The position numbers and the translations under genes are program-made. From Rhodoferax sp. GW822-FHT02A01 (lineage in GTDB: Bacteria; Pseudomonadota; Gammaproteobacteria; Burkholderiales; Burkholderiaceae_C): a stretch of DNA of 64,000 nt. Positions 9,598 through 17,658 of the stretch are shown here, piece by piece. The stretch is taken from contig NZ_CP152376.1 of assembly GCF_038784515.1 (NCBI RefSeq), positions 558,001-622,000 on the forward strand, read 5' to 3'. Position 1 is the first letter of the stretch. Each line of letters begins with the position of its first letter. The notes beneath the pieces were generated by a model. That model had not been told where the DNA came from and did not search any database. It saw only the letters and a list, made by a program, of their open reading frames with translations.

Positions 9598-9975
9598 TCA
9601 GTCCAGCGCGTGCAGGCCCAGGCGGTTGCCGTCCAGATCGATGAAGTGGGCAAAGTAGCCCATCCCCGGCGGAAGGGCCTGGCGCGGCAATGCGATGCGG
9701 CCACCCTGCTCCACTACCCGCTGCAATGCGGCGTCGAGTGCGGGAGATGCATCCAGATACACCAGGGTACCCGTGCCAGATGGCTGCGGCGCGGTGGGGC
9801 CCATCATGAGTGCGCCACCGACGCCGTCCTGCTCGTGTGCATACGCGAACACGGCGCCTTGCGATGGGCCCATGGCCTCCCGACGCATGGGCCTACCCAG
9901 CGCGGCCTCATAGAAGGCCTGTGCCTGATCCAGTTGTGTGGTGGGAATTTCAAACCAGCTGATGGCGTTTTTCAT
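9598..9975 (-). CDS. VOC-superfamily protein (glyoxalase/bleomycin-resistance fold)
   Basis: A 125-residue protein with two vicinal-oxygen-chelate modules. It opens MKNAISWFEIPTTQLDQA and has FYEAALGRP, typical of the PhnB/YdcJ-like VOC group, and ends with MGYFAHFIDLDGNRLGLH, the second-module strand that provides a metal ligand Glu/His in true glyoxalases. The substrate is unknown. Upstream, between it and the tautomerase gene, lies a strong hairpin (10017-10044). YafY-type regulators next to VOC genes are common in Burkholderiales, but the pairing shows no specific function. Confidence 0.83.
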   Translation of the reverse strand: MKNAISWFEIPTTQLDQAQAFYEAALGRPMRREAMGPSQGAVFAYAHEQDGVGGALMMGPTAPQPSGTGTLVYLDASPALDAALQRVVEQGGRIALPRQALPPGMGYFAHFIDLDGNRLGLHALD

Positions 9976-10016
9976 GAAGAGTCCTTTGAGTAAGAGAGGC
10001 CGCCATCGTGCGCCAC

Positions 10017-10044
10017 CCCTCCTGACAACGTGGTGTCAGGAGGG
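10017..10044 (-). terminator. Perfect 11-bp hairpin at the end of the tautomerase gene
   Basis: The arms CCCTCCTGACA (10017-10027) and TGTCAGGAGGG (10034-10044) pair perfectly around a 6-nt loop. The stem includes the stop codon of the leftward tautomerase gene. No U-tract follows in the leftward direction, so it may be a weak terminator, an mRNA 3' stabiliser or an attenuator ahead of the VOC gene rather than a textbook intrinsic terminator. Confidence 0.5.
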
Positions 10045-10428
10045 TTTGTGCCGGTCCTGCTGCGTGCGCCCGCCATAGCCCCAGTTGGCGGCATCCACTT
10101 CATTCACCACCACATAGCTCGCCAGCTCGATGCCTGCAGCTGCACCCAGCTGGGATGCGAGCTCGGCATAGGCCGCTTGTACGAACGCAGCCTTCTGGTG
10201 GTCGGAGTTGGTGCCCCGTGTCACGTTGATCTCCAGCAGGACAGTTGGCCGGGCTGGTTCACGACCGCCCACAAACCAGCGCCCCGGGGGCAACACATCA
10301 ATCGCGACGGCAGTGACCTCGGCGCGCTTTTCCAGCGTTTGCGCGGTAATGCGGGTCAGGGCGTCGGCCAACAGGGCATAGCGCTCCGGTGGTGGTTGGT
10401 GGGACAAGGTGACAACAAGTGTGGGCAT
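10036..10428 (-). CDS. Tautomerase-family protein
   Basis: A 130-residue protein beginning MPTLVVTLS, so Pro2 would be the N-terminal catalytic base after Met removal, as in 4-oxalocrotonate tautomerase and MIF-like enzymes. ALADALTRITAQTLEKRAEV and the later EINVTRGTNSDHQKAAFVQA look like the two beta-alpha-beta units of a double-length tautomerase subunit. The substrate is unknown. It is divergent from a LysR-type gene with 146 bp between the two start codons, the usual layout for a LysR regulator and its target. A role in aromatic or quinone-derived compound breakdown is possible but unproven. Confidence 0.78.
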   Translation of the reverse strand: MPTLVVTLSHQPPPERYALLADALTRITAQTLEKRAEVTAVAIDVLPPGRWFVGGREPARPTVLLEINVTRGTNSDHQKAAFVQAAYAELASQLGAAAGIELASYVVVNEVDAANWGYGGRTQQDRHKPS

Positions 10429-10529
10429 AGAAATCCTCGGTGGTTTGAAAAGACACAGGGGTTGGCCCCTTGGATTTCACTTTATCGAAAGTACCAACCT
10501 ATGAAAACACCGAAAAAACCAAATGGGTG

Positions 10530-10544
10530 TTGCACTATTTGCAA
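10530..10544. promoter_or_regulatory. Candidate LysR-type operator
   Basis: The dyad TTGCA-N5-TGCAA (10530-10544) lies in the 146-bp divergent region between the tautomerase and LysR genes, 31 bp before the chosen regulator start. It fits the loose T-N11-A inverted-repeat pattern of LysR-type recognition sites. The position suits autorepression and control of the divergent gene. Based on pattern only. Confidence 0.4.
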
Positions 10545-10574
10545 AACAAGTCCTGAATGCCCCACAATCCAGCC

Positions 10575-11462
10575 ATGCCCGCCCGCCTGGATGACATCGC
10601 CCTTTTCACCCGCATTGCGGAGCTGGGCACGCTGTCTGCCGCCGCCAGGGAGCGCAACATTCCGGTAAGCCAGGTCACGCGCTCACTCAAGCGACTGGAA
10701 GCCAGTTGCGGCATGCGCCTGCTACACCGCAGTACCCATGGACTGAGCCTGACGGATGAAGGCGACACCCTGCTGGACTACGGCAGGCGCATGCTGGACC
10801 TGTCGGCTGATCTGGACAGCCAACTCAGCGGCAAGCTCAGCGGGCCCAACGGATGGGTTCGCGTGGCGGTCAGCCCGCTGCTGGCGCATTGCGTCATTGC
10901 CCCCAGCCTGGCAGGGCTGTACCAGCTGCATCCGGATTTGCACATCGAAATACAGGCCGATGACCGGATGGTGGACATGGTGCGTGACGGCATCGACATT
11001 GCGTTTCGCACCGGCAGCGCGGGCCAGGACAGCCTGGTGGCACGCAAGGTCGGGGAGCATGGCCGCAGCCTGTATGCAGCACCCTCCTATCTGGCGCAAA
11101 AGGGCACACCGCAGCATCCCGACGAACTGGAGCGCCACCATTTGATCGGCAGCAGCGTGTCACCTTGGATGAACCAATGGACCCGGTCCGACGCCGGTGA
11201 AATTCCGGTTTATGGCCACACGCGCACCGACAACAGCGCCCTGATGATGAGCCTGGTCGTCCAGGGCGTGGGCATTGGGCGGCTGAACGATCTGATGGCA
11301 CGCCCGTTGGTGCAGGCCGGCAGCCTGGTGCAGGTGCTGCCCGGCTACTTCAGCAGCCCGCGCTTTCCCATCTACGCCGTCATGCAACAGGGGCGCCAGC
11401 GGCTCCCCAAAATACGGGCCTGCATCGATTATTGGTCTGCGTGGATCGGCGCACTCGGATAA
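10575..11462 (+). CDS. LysR-type transcriptional regulator
   Basis: A 295-residue regulator with an N-terminal winged HTH (LDDIALFTRIAELGTLSAAA, then VSQVTRSLKRLEASCGMRLLHR) and a periplasmic-binding-like effector domain from about residue 90. ATG 10575 gives the usual N-terminus; an in-frame ATG at 10557 would add six residues. It is divergent from the tautomerase gene, which it probably controls. Its stop is 7 bp before pgpA, so read-through from this gene may drive pgpA-pncC-lysE. The inducer is unknown. Confidence 0.9.
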   Translation: MPARLDDIALFTRIAELGTLSAAARERNIPVSQVTRSLKRLEASCGMRLLHRSTHGLSLTDEGDTLLDYGRRMLDLSADLDSQLSGKLSGPNGWVRVAVSPLLAHCVIAPSLAGLYQLHPDLHIEIQADDRMVDMVRDGIDIAFRTGSAGQDSLVARKVGEHGRSLYAAPSYLAQKGTPQHPDELERHHLIGSSVSPWMNQWTRSDAGEIPVYGHTRTDNSALMMSLVVQGVGIGRLNDLMARPLVQAGSLVQVLPGYFSSPRFPIYAVMQQGRQRLPKIRACIDYWSAWIGALG

Positions 11463-11469
11463 TCCCCTC

Positions 11470-12093
11470 ATGCAGGATCCCAACACCCCCCTCACCATCG
11501 ATGTAAGCGCCACCGAAGTGGCTGATGGCATTTCTTCCAGTGCAGAAACCCACGCCACTCCAGGCGCTGCTCCCATGACCCGACCCACCGCACGCTTTCT
11601 ACGCGCCCATCCGGCGCACTGGATCGCGCTGGGTTTTGGCTCCGGGCTGTCGCGCGTGGCGCCGGGCACTGCCGGCACGCTGTGGGCCTGGGCAGCGTAT
11701 GTGGTGCTTTCCCACTGGCTGGGCGAGGCGGGCTGGGGACTGTTGATCGCCGCGTCGCTGCCCATAGGCTGGTGGGCCTGCAGCGTGACGGCGCGGCACA
11801 TGGGCGTGCTCGACCCCGGCAGCGTGGTGTGGGACGAGGTTGCGGCATTCTGGCTGGTGCTGTGGCTGGTGATGCCCGCGGGCCTGCTGGCCCAGTGCGT
11901 GGCATTTGCGCTGTTTCGATTCTTTGACGCGGCCAAGCCAGGCCCGGTGGGCTGGGCCGACGCCCTGTTCCACGGCGTGGACCCGCTGACCGACCGCAAT
12001 GCCTGGGTCAAGGCTGGCGCCGGCATCATGCTGGACGATCTGGTGGCTGCGGGCTGCACCCTGCTGACCATTGCACTGTGGAAATTCATCTGA
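11470..12093 (+). CDS. pgpA: Phosphatidylglycerophosphatase A
   Basis: A 207-residue inner membrane phosphatase that converts phosphatidylglycerophosphate to phosphatidylglycerol. The conserved core runs from HWIALGFGSGLSRVAPGTAG through VVWDEVAAFWLVLW (metal-binding Asp-Glu) to FRFFDAAKPGPVGWAD. About three membrane segments are visible. The first 35 residues are polar and not family-conserved; an internal ATG at 11575 would give an E. coli-like N-terminus, so the start is uncertain. The stop overlaps the pncC start (TGATG). Confidence 0.93.
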   Translation: MQDPNTPLTIDVSATEVADGISSSAETHATPGAAPMTRPTARFLRAHPAHWIALGFGSGLSRVAPGTAGTLWAWAAYVVLSHWLGEAGWGLLIAASLPIGWWACSVTARHMGVLDPGSVVWDEVAAFWLVLWLVMPAGLLAQCVAFALFRFFDAAKPGPVGWADALFHGVDPLTDRNAWVKAGAGIMLDDLVAAGCTLLTIALWKFI

Positions 12094-12575
12094 TGGCCAA
12101 CACGCAGAACCTTTGCGCACAACTGGCCAGCCAGCTGCTGCAGCGCCAATTCACACTCGCCACCGCCGAAAGCTGCACCGGCGGCATGATTGCCGCGGCC
12201 TGCACCGATCTGGCAGGCTCCAGCCTGTGGTTTGAACGCGGCTACGTCACGTACTCCAACGCAGCCAAGACCGAGATGCTGGGCGTGGACGCGCAGCTCA
12301 TTGCCACCCAAGGTGCGGTGAGTGAGGGCGTTGCCCGCTCCATGGTCCGGGGAGCGGCAGAACGTGCACGCACCCAGGTGGCCGTGGCCGTCACCGGAGT
12401 TGCCGGCCCCTCTGGCGGCAGTGCTGCCAAGCCAGTGGGCACGGTGTGGTTTGCCTGGAACGTGGCCGGCAGCATCACGTCCGAAGTGATGCACTTCGAC
12501 GGCGACCGCGCAGCCGTGCGCAGCGCAACGGTGCTGCACGCGCTGCAGCGCCTAGTCACACTGTTGAAGGGCTGA
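12093..12575 (+). CDS. pncC: Nicotinamide-nucleotide amidohydrolase (CinA C-terminal family)
   Basis: A 160-residue PncC/CinA_C enzyme that deamidates NMN to nicotinate mononucleotide in pyridine-nucleotide recycling. Signature elements are TAESCTGGMIAAACTDL with the catalytic Ser, ERGYVTYSNAAKTEMLGV, GAVSEGVARSM and VAVTGVAGPSGGSAAKPVGT. The long CinA N-terminal domain is absent, as in E. coli YgaD. It starts one base inside the pgpA stop, so the genes are translationally coupled, and it ends in the same way on the next gene. Confidence 0.94.
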   Translation: MANTQNLCAQLASQLLQRQFTLATAESCTGGMIAAACTDLAGSSLWFERGYVTYSNAAKTEMLGVDAQLIATQGAVSEGVARSMVRGAAERARTQVAVAVTGVAGPSGGSAAKPVGTVWFAWNVAGSITSEVMHFDGDRAAVRSATVLHALQRLVTLLKG

Positions 12576-13180
12576 TGATGCTGATGGATATGGGCGCCGG
12601 GCTGGCTACCGGGCTGGCACTGATCGTGGCCATCGGCTCGCAAAATGCCTTTGTGTTGCGCAGCGGGCTCAAGCAGGAACACGTGCTGCCACTGGTGCTG
12701 TTCTGCGCTTTGTCCGACGCGCTGCTGATTGCTGCCGGCGTGGGCGGTGCCGGTGCGGTACTGCGCGGCAATGAACTGCTCATGCAGGGCACACGCTACG
12801 GCGGCGCGCTGTTTCTGGGCTGCTACGGACTGCTGGCAGCACGTCGGGCCTGGATGGGTGGACACCTGCATGTGGAAGGCAGCGGCCCGGGCAGCCTGCG
12901 CGCGGCGCTGGCCGCCTGTTTTGCCTTCACCTTTCTCAACCCCCATGTGTACCTGGACACGGTGGTGCTGTTGGGCGCCGTGGCCACGCAGCGCGGGGAT
13001 GGCCGCTGGTGGTTTGCCGCCGGCGCCATGCTGGGCAGCGTGCTGTGGTTCAGCGCCCTGGGCTTTGGTGCACGCCTGCTGGCACCCTGGTTCGAGAAGG
13101 ACAACGCCTGGCGCGTGCTGGACAGCGTGATTGCGCTGGTCATGCTGGCGCTGGCCACCAGCTTGGCACTCGGCCTGTAG
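12575..13180 (+). CDS. LysE/ArgO-family amino acid exporter
   Basis: A 201-residue inner membrane protein of the LysE family with five to six hydrophobic helices. It has the ArgO-like signature IVAIGSQNAFVLRSGLKQEH near the N-terminus and CFAFTFLNPHVYLDTVVLLG in the middle. It probably exports basic amino acids such as arginine or lysine. The start ATG 12575 overlaps the pncC stop (TGATG); another ATG follows at 12578. Last gene of the pgpA-pncC-lysE unit. Confidence 0.9.
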   Translation: MMLMDMGAGLATGLALIVAIGSQNAFVLRSGLKQEHVLPLVLFCALSDALLIAAGVGGAGAVLRGNELLMQGTRYGGALFLGCYGLLAARRAWMGGHLHVEGSGPGSLRAALAACFAFTFLNPHVYLDTVVLLGAVATQRGDGRWWFAAGAMLGSVLWFSALGFGARLLAPWFEKDNAWRVLDSVIALVMLALATSLALGL

Positions 13181-13185
13181 GACGG

Positions 13186-13204
13186 TCGCAGCTATTCGCT
13201 GCGA
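13186..13204. terminator. Hairpin between convergent lysE and response-regulator genes
   Basis: TCGCAGC (13186-13192) pairs with GCTGCGA (13198-13204) around a 5-nt loop. It begins 6 bp after the lysE stop and includes the stop codon of the leftward regulator gene. There is no U-tract on either side, so termination would need help. A modest call. Confidence 0.4.
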
Positions 13205-13812
13205 GCCAGCAGGGTGGCCAGCTCGGCCGACGAACGCACACCCAGTTTGGCGTACACGCGGGCGCGGTACACCTCCACCGTGCGCATGGAGACGTTCATC
13301 TCGTCGGCTATGACCTTGTTAAGCTTGCCTGCGGCCACGCGCACCATCACGTCCTGCTCCCGTTGTGTGAGCCCGGCCAGCAGTTCGCCGCGCGAATCGC
13401 CGTTGGCACGCCGCTGCTGTTGCTGTGCGTCGGCCTGCAGTGCGTCGCGCACCCGCTCCACCAAGGCTGCATCGCCAAAGGGCTTTTCCACAAAGTCGAA
13501 CGCACCTTTCTTCAAGGCCCCGACTGCCATGCGGATGTCACCGTGCCCGGTCAGGAAGATCACCGGCACCTGGATGCCACGCGCCACCAGTTCGTCGTGT
13601 ACCTGCAAGCCCGACAGAGGCTCCATGCGCACGTCCAGCAGCACGCAGCCGCGCAGCGTATGGCCCCGGTTCAGATGGTCCAGCAGGGCCACGCCACTGT
13701 CATAGCTGCGCACCGCAAGGCCATGCGATGCAAAAAGGAATTCCAGCGCTGCGCGCACGGTGGCTTCGTCATCCACCAGATGCACAGCGACCACGTCAGG
13801 GGCCTGGGTCAT
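13192..13812 (-). CDS. dctR: FixJ/DctR-type response regulator
   Basis: A 206-residue two-component regulator. Its receiver domain (residues 8-125) has acidic VDDE at 13-16, phosphoacceptor Asp60 in LLDVRME, the LTGHGD switch Thr and the EKPF Lys. The C-terminal LuxR-type HTH reads LTQREQDVMVRVAAGKLNKV, then DEMNVSMRTVEVYRARV, close to FixJ-family regulators. It lies 9 bp after the sensor kinase gene and faces away from the TRAP genes, the same layout as Rhodobacter dctSR-dctPQM. It probably activates the TRAP operon; the gene symbol follows that analogy. Confidence 0.88.
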   Translation of the reverse strand: MTQAPDVVAVHLVDDEATVRAALEFLFASHGLAVRSYDSGVALLDHLNRGHTLRGCVLLDVRMEPLSGLQVHDELVARGIQVPVIFLTGHGDIRMAVGALKKGAFDFVEKPFGDAALVERVRDALQADAQQQQRRANGDSRGELLAGLTQREQDVMVRVAAGKLNKVIADEMNVSMRTVEVYRARVYAKLGVRSSAELATLLARSE

Positions 13813-13821
13813 GCTCGGTTC

Positions 13822-15828
13822 TCACACATCGATTTCCATGGTTGCGCGGGCGTCTTCGTCTGCCAGCTCGTTGGCCTGCTCCGGGCTGTGTCCTTGCAGG
13901 CGTGCGTCAAACACCGGCAGCGTGAAGGAGAAACGTGCTCCGCCCAGGCTGCTGATGCCCGCATCCATGCCGCCGTGGTGTACCTCGACCACGGAGCGGC
14001 AGATCGCTAGCCCCATGCCCATGCCGTCCGACTTGGTGGAGAAGAACGGCGCGCTCAACTGCTCCACACTCAAGCCATGCAGGCCTGGCCCGTTGTCTTC
14101 CACGTCCATGCGCACAAACCGCTCGCCGCTGCGCTGGGCGGCCAGACGGATGCGGCGACCTGCGGATTGCACAGGCGCCGCCTGCATGGCATCGCAGGCG
14201 TTGCGTATCAGGTTGATCAGCACCTGCTCCATCAGGATCGGGTCGGCAAAGACCTGTGGCAGGTCTGCGGCCATATCCCATTGCAGCTGCACCTGGGCGG
14301 CACGCACATCGCGCTGCAGCAGCTCCGCCGCGCGGTGCGCCATGGTGCCAAGGTCGCAAGCCTCGCGCTGAGGTGCGCGCCGGGTCAGGAATTCGCGGAT
14401 GCGCTGCACGATGCGCCCGGCCTCAGCCGCCTGCGCGCCCTGCTGCGCCAGGGCATTGAGCACCGCCTGGTTGTCATAGCCCGCATCGGCCAGCATGCGC
14501 TGCAGGCCGGCGTTGTAGCCCATGATTACCGTGAGCGGCTGGTTGAGCTGGTGTGCCAGCGCGGAGGCCACTTCGCCCAGCGTGGTCAGGCGCGACTGGT
14601 GCGCCATGGCCTCGGCCTGGTGGCGCTCGCGTTCTTCCAGTTTCTTGCGCGCGGAGATGTCGATGATGGAGCCCATCCAGCCAATCTGCTGGCCCCGCGC
14701 ATCAATCAAGGGCGACTCGAACACCATGACGTTGATGCGCCGACCGTCCTGGTGGCACCACAGGGCCTCGTACCCATCGCGCGGCGCCTTGCCCTCCAGA
14801 TTGCGCTTGTGGCGCAGCATGACCTCGTCCAGTGCTTCCGGCGGCCAGTAGGGCATGGGCGGGCTGAGCCCCACCAACTGGTCGGCACGCAGGCCCACCA
14901 TATTGCAGAAGGTCCGGTTCACATACAGGATGCGCCCATCGGCGTCCCTGGCACGCAAGCCCACCAGCGCCGAATCCTCCATGGCCTGGCGCCAGGCGGC
15001 CTCGGTCCGCCAGGCATTCTCGGCGAGCGAAATACGCGCCACCTGGCGACGCAGCAAGAAGGTTGCCACCACCATGAGCGCAAGAAAGCCACCAATCAGC
15101 ACCAGCGGCACCACCCGCAGAATGGGGCGCGGTGCTTCGCGCAAGGCCAGCTCCAGATAGGCGCCCGGCATGTCGCTGCCTACGGAGACCATATAGGTCT
15201 CACGCTCCTGGGTATCGGTACGCAGGGGCGTCTGGTCCACTGAGGCGATAACCTGCTCGTTGGAGTCAATCAGTTGCACATCGTATTTGCGCGTCACCCA
15301 CCAGGGGATGCCTTTGCGCAGCAGCAGCGCCGGGGAATATCGCAGCACCAGCTTCTCGTCACCGGCATTCAGGTTCAGGTGTGCCGAGATACCGGGCTCC
15401 TCACCCAGTTCACCCACACGGGTGCTGACCAGGGGGGGCTGTTCGGGCACATTGGCAATGATGCGGTTCTGTGCATCCAGCCAGGTCACGCTCAGCCACA
15501 GGCGATGCAGACCTTCACTCACTTCCGCATTGCCCGCCAGGCCCGCGGCATTGCGCGGCAGCGTGGGTAACTGGCGCGCCAGGGCCTGCAGGTGCACCAT
15601 CTCCGCCGCCAGGCGATCACGCAGCTGGGCTTCGGTACTCAAGGCGTCCGCGATCATGGTGGCACGGCGCTCTTCATGGTCTTCACGGTCGGTCTTGTAG
15701 GCCCAGGCCAGCACGCCAGATACAAACAGCAGGGATGCCAGCAGCGGCAGCAACCACAGGCTGCGCCGCACACGCCTCCAGCGCGCATCGGAGGCGAGTT
15801 CCAGGGGGATGCTGTGGGTCGCAAGCAT
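13822..15828 (-). CDS. dctS: DctS-like PAS sensor histidine kinase
   Basis: A 668-residue membrane sensor kinase. TM1 is at about residues 25-45, a roughly 200-residue periplasmic domain follows, TM2 is at about 250-270, then a PAS domain (LVGLRARDADGRILYVNRTF) with a PAC-like end (GWMGSIIDISARKK). The H-box is ALAHQLNQPLTVI, with Gln where many relatives have Glu. The N and G boxes are INLIRNACDAM, DNGPGLHG and GMGMGLAICRSVVEVHHG. It probably senses C4-dicarboxylates or another TRAP substrate and phosphorylates the regulator downstream. It is divergent from dctP across 171 bp. Confidence 0.9.
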   Translation of the reverse strand: MLATHSIPLELASDARWRRVRRSLWLLPLLASLLFVSGVLAWAYKTDREDHEERRATMIADALSTEAQLRDRLAAEMVHLQALARQLPTLPRNAAGLAGNAEVSEGLHRLWLSVTWLDAQNRIIANVPEQPPLVSTRVGELGEEPGISAHLNLNAGDEKLVLRYSPALLLRKGIPWWVTRKYDVQLIDSNEQVIASVDQTPLRTDTQERETYMVSVGSDMPGAYLELALREAPRPILRVVPLVLIGGFLALMVVATFLLRRQVARISLAENAWRTEAAWRQAMEDSALVGLRARDADGRILYVNRTFCNMVGLRADQLVGLSPPMPYWPPEALDEVMLRHKRNLEGKAPRDGYEALWCHQDGRRINVMVFESPLIDARGQQIGWMGSIIDISARKKLEERERHQAEAMAHQSRLTTLGEVASALAHQLNQPLTVIMGYNAGLQRMLADAGYDNQAVLNALAQQGAQAAEAGRIVQRIREFLTRRAPQREACDLGTMAHRAAELLQRDVRAAQVQLQWDMAADLPQVFADPILMEQVLINLIRNACDAMQAAPVQSAGRRIRLAAQRSGERFVRMDVEDNGPGLHGLSVEQLSAPFFSTKSDGMGMGLAICRSVVEVHHGGMDAGISSLGGARFSFTLPVFDARLQGHSPEQANELADEDARATMEIDV

Positions 15829-15881
15829 GGCCGCAGTCTAGCTTCCGACGGGTCGAATGTGCTGCAGCACCCCACCCAAAC

Positions 15882-15899
15882 CCAAGGGTTTACCCTTGG
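15882..15899. promoter_or_regulatory. 18-bp inverted repeat in the dctS-dctP control region
   Basis: CCAAGGG (15882-15888) and CCCTTGG (15893-15899) form a perfect dyad around TTTA, and with a one-base bulge on one side AAA/TTT pairs extend it. It sits 54 bp upstream of dctS and 101 bp upstream of dctP, where an operator for the FixJ-like regulator would be expected. The function is inferred from position. Confidence 0.5.
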
Positions 15900-15922
15900 T
15901 TTGAACGCCAAAAATGAATAAA

Positions 15923-15936
15923 TGTGGAAAACCACA
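15923..15936. promoter_or_regulatory. Second dyad upstream of dctP
   Basis: TGTGG (15923-15927) and CCACA (15932-15936) are separated by AAAA, 64 bp before the dctP start. It may be a second regulator site or the base of a small leader hairpin. No good -24/-12 element for sigma-54 was found nearby. Confidence 0.3.
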
Positions 15937-15999
15937 ATCGCGCCACCGGACGACGTACAGCACACTCGCGCCACCCAAATCTACAACGGAGCATTCCCC

Positions 16000-17019
16000 A
16001 TGACCCACTTCACCCGCCGTACCCTCGTCCAGGCCGCATTGCTGGCCTGCACCGCACTGACCAGTGTGGCCGCCCTGGCGCAAGCCCCCATCGTCATCAA
16101 GTTCAGCCACGTCGTGGCACCCGATACCCCCAAAGGCAAGGGCGCCCTGCGCTTCAAGGAACTGGCCGAGCAACGTACCGGCGGCCGCGTGAAGGTGGAG
16201 GTCTACCCCAACAGCCAGCTCTACAAGGACAAGGAAGAAATGGAAGCCCTGCAACTGGGCTCCGTGCAGATGCTGGCCCCCTCGCTGGCCAAGTTCGGCC
16301 CCCTGGGCGTGAAAGAATTTGAAGTGTTTGACCTGCCCTTCCTGTTCAAGGACGACGCAGCCTTCCGTGGCATTACCGAAGGCCCGCTGGGCGCCGAACT
16401 GTTCAAGAAGCTCGAACCCAAGGGCATCAAGGGTCTGGCGTACTGGGACAACGGCTTCCACCAGATGAGTGCCAACAAGCCATTGCACAAAGTGGAAGAC
16501 TTCAAAGGCCTGAAGATGCGCATCCAGAGCTCCAAGGTGCTGGACGCTGAAATGCGCGCACTGGGCGCCATTCCACAGGTGATGGCTTTCAGCGAGCTGT
16601 ACCAAGCGCTGCAATCCGGCGTGGTGGATGGCACCGAAGGCGTGGCCTCCAACTTCTACACCCAGAAGACCTACGAAGTGCAGAAGCACATGACCATCTC
16701 CAACCACGGTCACCTGGCCTACGCCGTGATCGTGAACAAGAAGTTCTGGGACGGCCTGCCGGCTGATATCCGCACCGCGCTGGAAAGCTCCATCAAGGAC
16801 TCCACCACCTACGCCAACGCCATTGCCGCCACCGAAAACGCACAGGCCCTAGACAAGATCAAGGCCAGCGGCAAGTCCACCGTCTACACCCTGACCCCGG
16901 CCGAAACCCTGGAATGGAAGAAGGCCCTGATGCCGGTGCACCACGACATGGAAGGCCGCGTGGGCAAGGCCACCATCGAAGCTGCGTACAAGGCCGCCGG
17001 ATTTGTTCCCGTGAAGTAA
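16000..17019 (+). CDS. dctP: TRAP transporter substrate-binding protein DctP
   Basis: A 339-residue periplasmic binding protein of the DctP/TRAP family. The signal peptide MTHFTRRTLVQAALLACTAL, ending near ALA-QAP, contains a twin-Arg pair (TRRTL), so Tat export is possible. The mature part starts IVIKFSHVVAPDTPKGKGA. The ligand domain has LKMRIQSSKVLDAEMRALGA with the conserved Arg that binds carboxylates, and QSGVVDGTEG. ATG 16000 has a weak purine-rich site upstream (AACGGA). First gene of dctPQM. The substrate is probably an organic acid; C4-dicarboxylate is the default guess for this subfamily. Confidence 0.94.
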   Translation: MTHFTRRTLVQAALLACTALTSVAALAQAPIVIKFSHVVAPDTPKGKGALRFKELAEQRTGGRVKVEVYPNSQLYKDKEEMEALQLGSVQMLAPSLAKFGPLGVKEFEVFDLPFLFKDDAAFRGITEGPLGAELFKKLEPKGIKGLAYWDNGFHQMSANKPLHKVEDFKGLKMRIQSSKVLDAEMRALGAIPQVMAFSELYQALQSGVVDGTEGVASNFYTQKTYEVQKHMTISNHGHLAYAVIVNKKFWDGLPADIRTALESSIKDSTTYANAIAATENAQALDKIKASGKSTVYTLTPAETLEWKKALMPVHHDMEGRVGKATIEAAYKAAGFVPVK

Positions 17020-17025
17020 TCCGGC

Positions 17026-17658
17026 ATGTTCAACAAGATCCTCAACCACCTGGAGGAATGGCTGATCACCTTCCTCATCGGTGCGGCAACACTGGTCATC
17101 TTCATGGCCGTGCTGCACCGCTTTCTCTCCGGCGTCCCGGTCATACAGGACTACGCCGTGCGCATGGACGTGAGCTGGGCACAGGAGCTGTGCATCTACA
17201 TGTTCGTGTGGATGGCCAAGTTCGGCGCGGCCTATGGCGTGCGCAACGGTACCCACGTGGGCGTGGACGTGCTGGTGCGCAAGCTCTCGGCTGACAAGGC
17301 CAAATGGCTGGTGCTGTTCGGGCTGCTCGCAGGCGCCGTATTCACCGGCACCGTGGGCACCCTGGGCGCACGCTTTGTCTGGGAAAACGGCTTCCACTAC
17401 GCCTACTTCCACTTCATGGGTTGGGACGTGGCCGATGTGCCGGAAGGCCCCACTTCGCCGGACCTGGAAATTCCCACATGGATTGCCTATTCCTGCGTAC
17501 CGTTGGGTTCCTACCTGATGTGCTTCCGCTTTCTGCAGGTGGCCTGGATCTTCCTGAAAACTGGCGAAGTGCCCCACGCCCAACACCATGTGGCAGGTGT
17601 GGATGACGCGGCCATTGAAGACGCCGACTTCGAACCGGCCGGAGGTGACCGCAAATGA
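17026..17658 (+). CDS. dctQ: TRAP transporter small permease DctQ
   Basis: A 210-residue inner membrane subunit with four hydrophobic helices, including ITFLIGAATLVIFMAVLHRF and CIYMFVWMAKFGAAYGVR followed by NGTHVGVDVLV, the DctQ signature. A hydrophilic insert (residues about 125-150, rich in Trp/Pro/Asp) precedes the last helix. It helps DctM use the ion gradient for uptake. It lies 6 bp after dctP, and its stop overlaps the dctM start (ATGA). Confidence 0.93.
   Translation: MFNKILNHLEEWLITFLIGAATLVIFMAVLHRFLSGVPVIQDYAVRMDVSWAQELCIYMFVWMAKFGAAYGVRNGTHVGVDVLVRKLSADKAKWLVLFGLLAGAVFTGTVGTLGARFVWENGFHYAYFHFMGWDVADVPEGPTSPDLEIPTWIAYSCVPLGSYLMCFRFLQVAWIFLKTGEVPHAQHHVAGVDDAAIEDADFEPAGGDRK

Noticed and set aside
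15829..15999. Sigma-54 promoter for dctP, given rpoN in the window
   Set aside because: No GG-N10-GC pair in a TGGCAC-N5-TTGC context; the regulator is FixJ-type, not an AAA+ activator.
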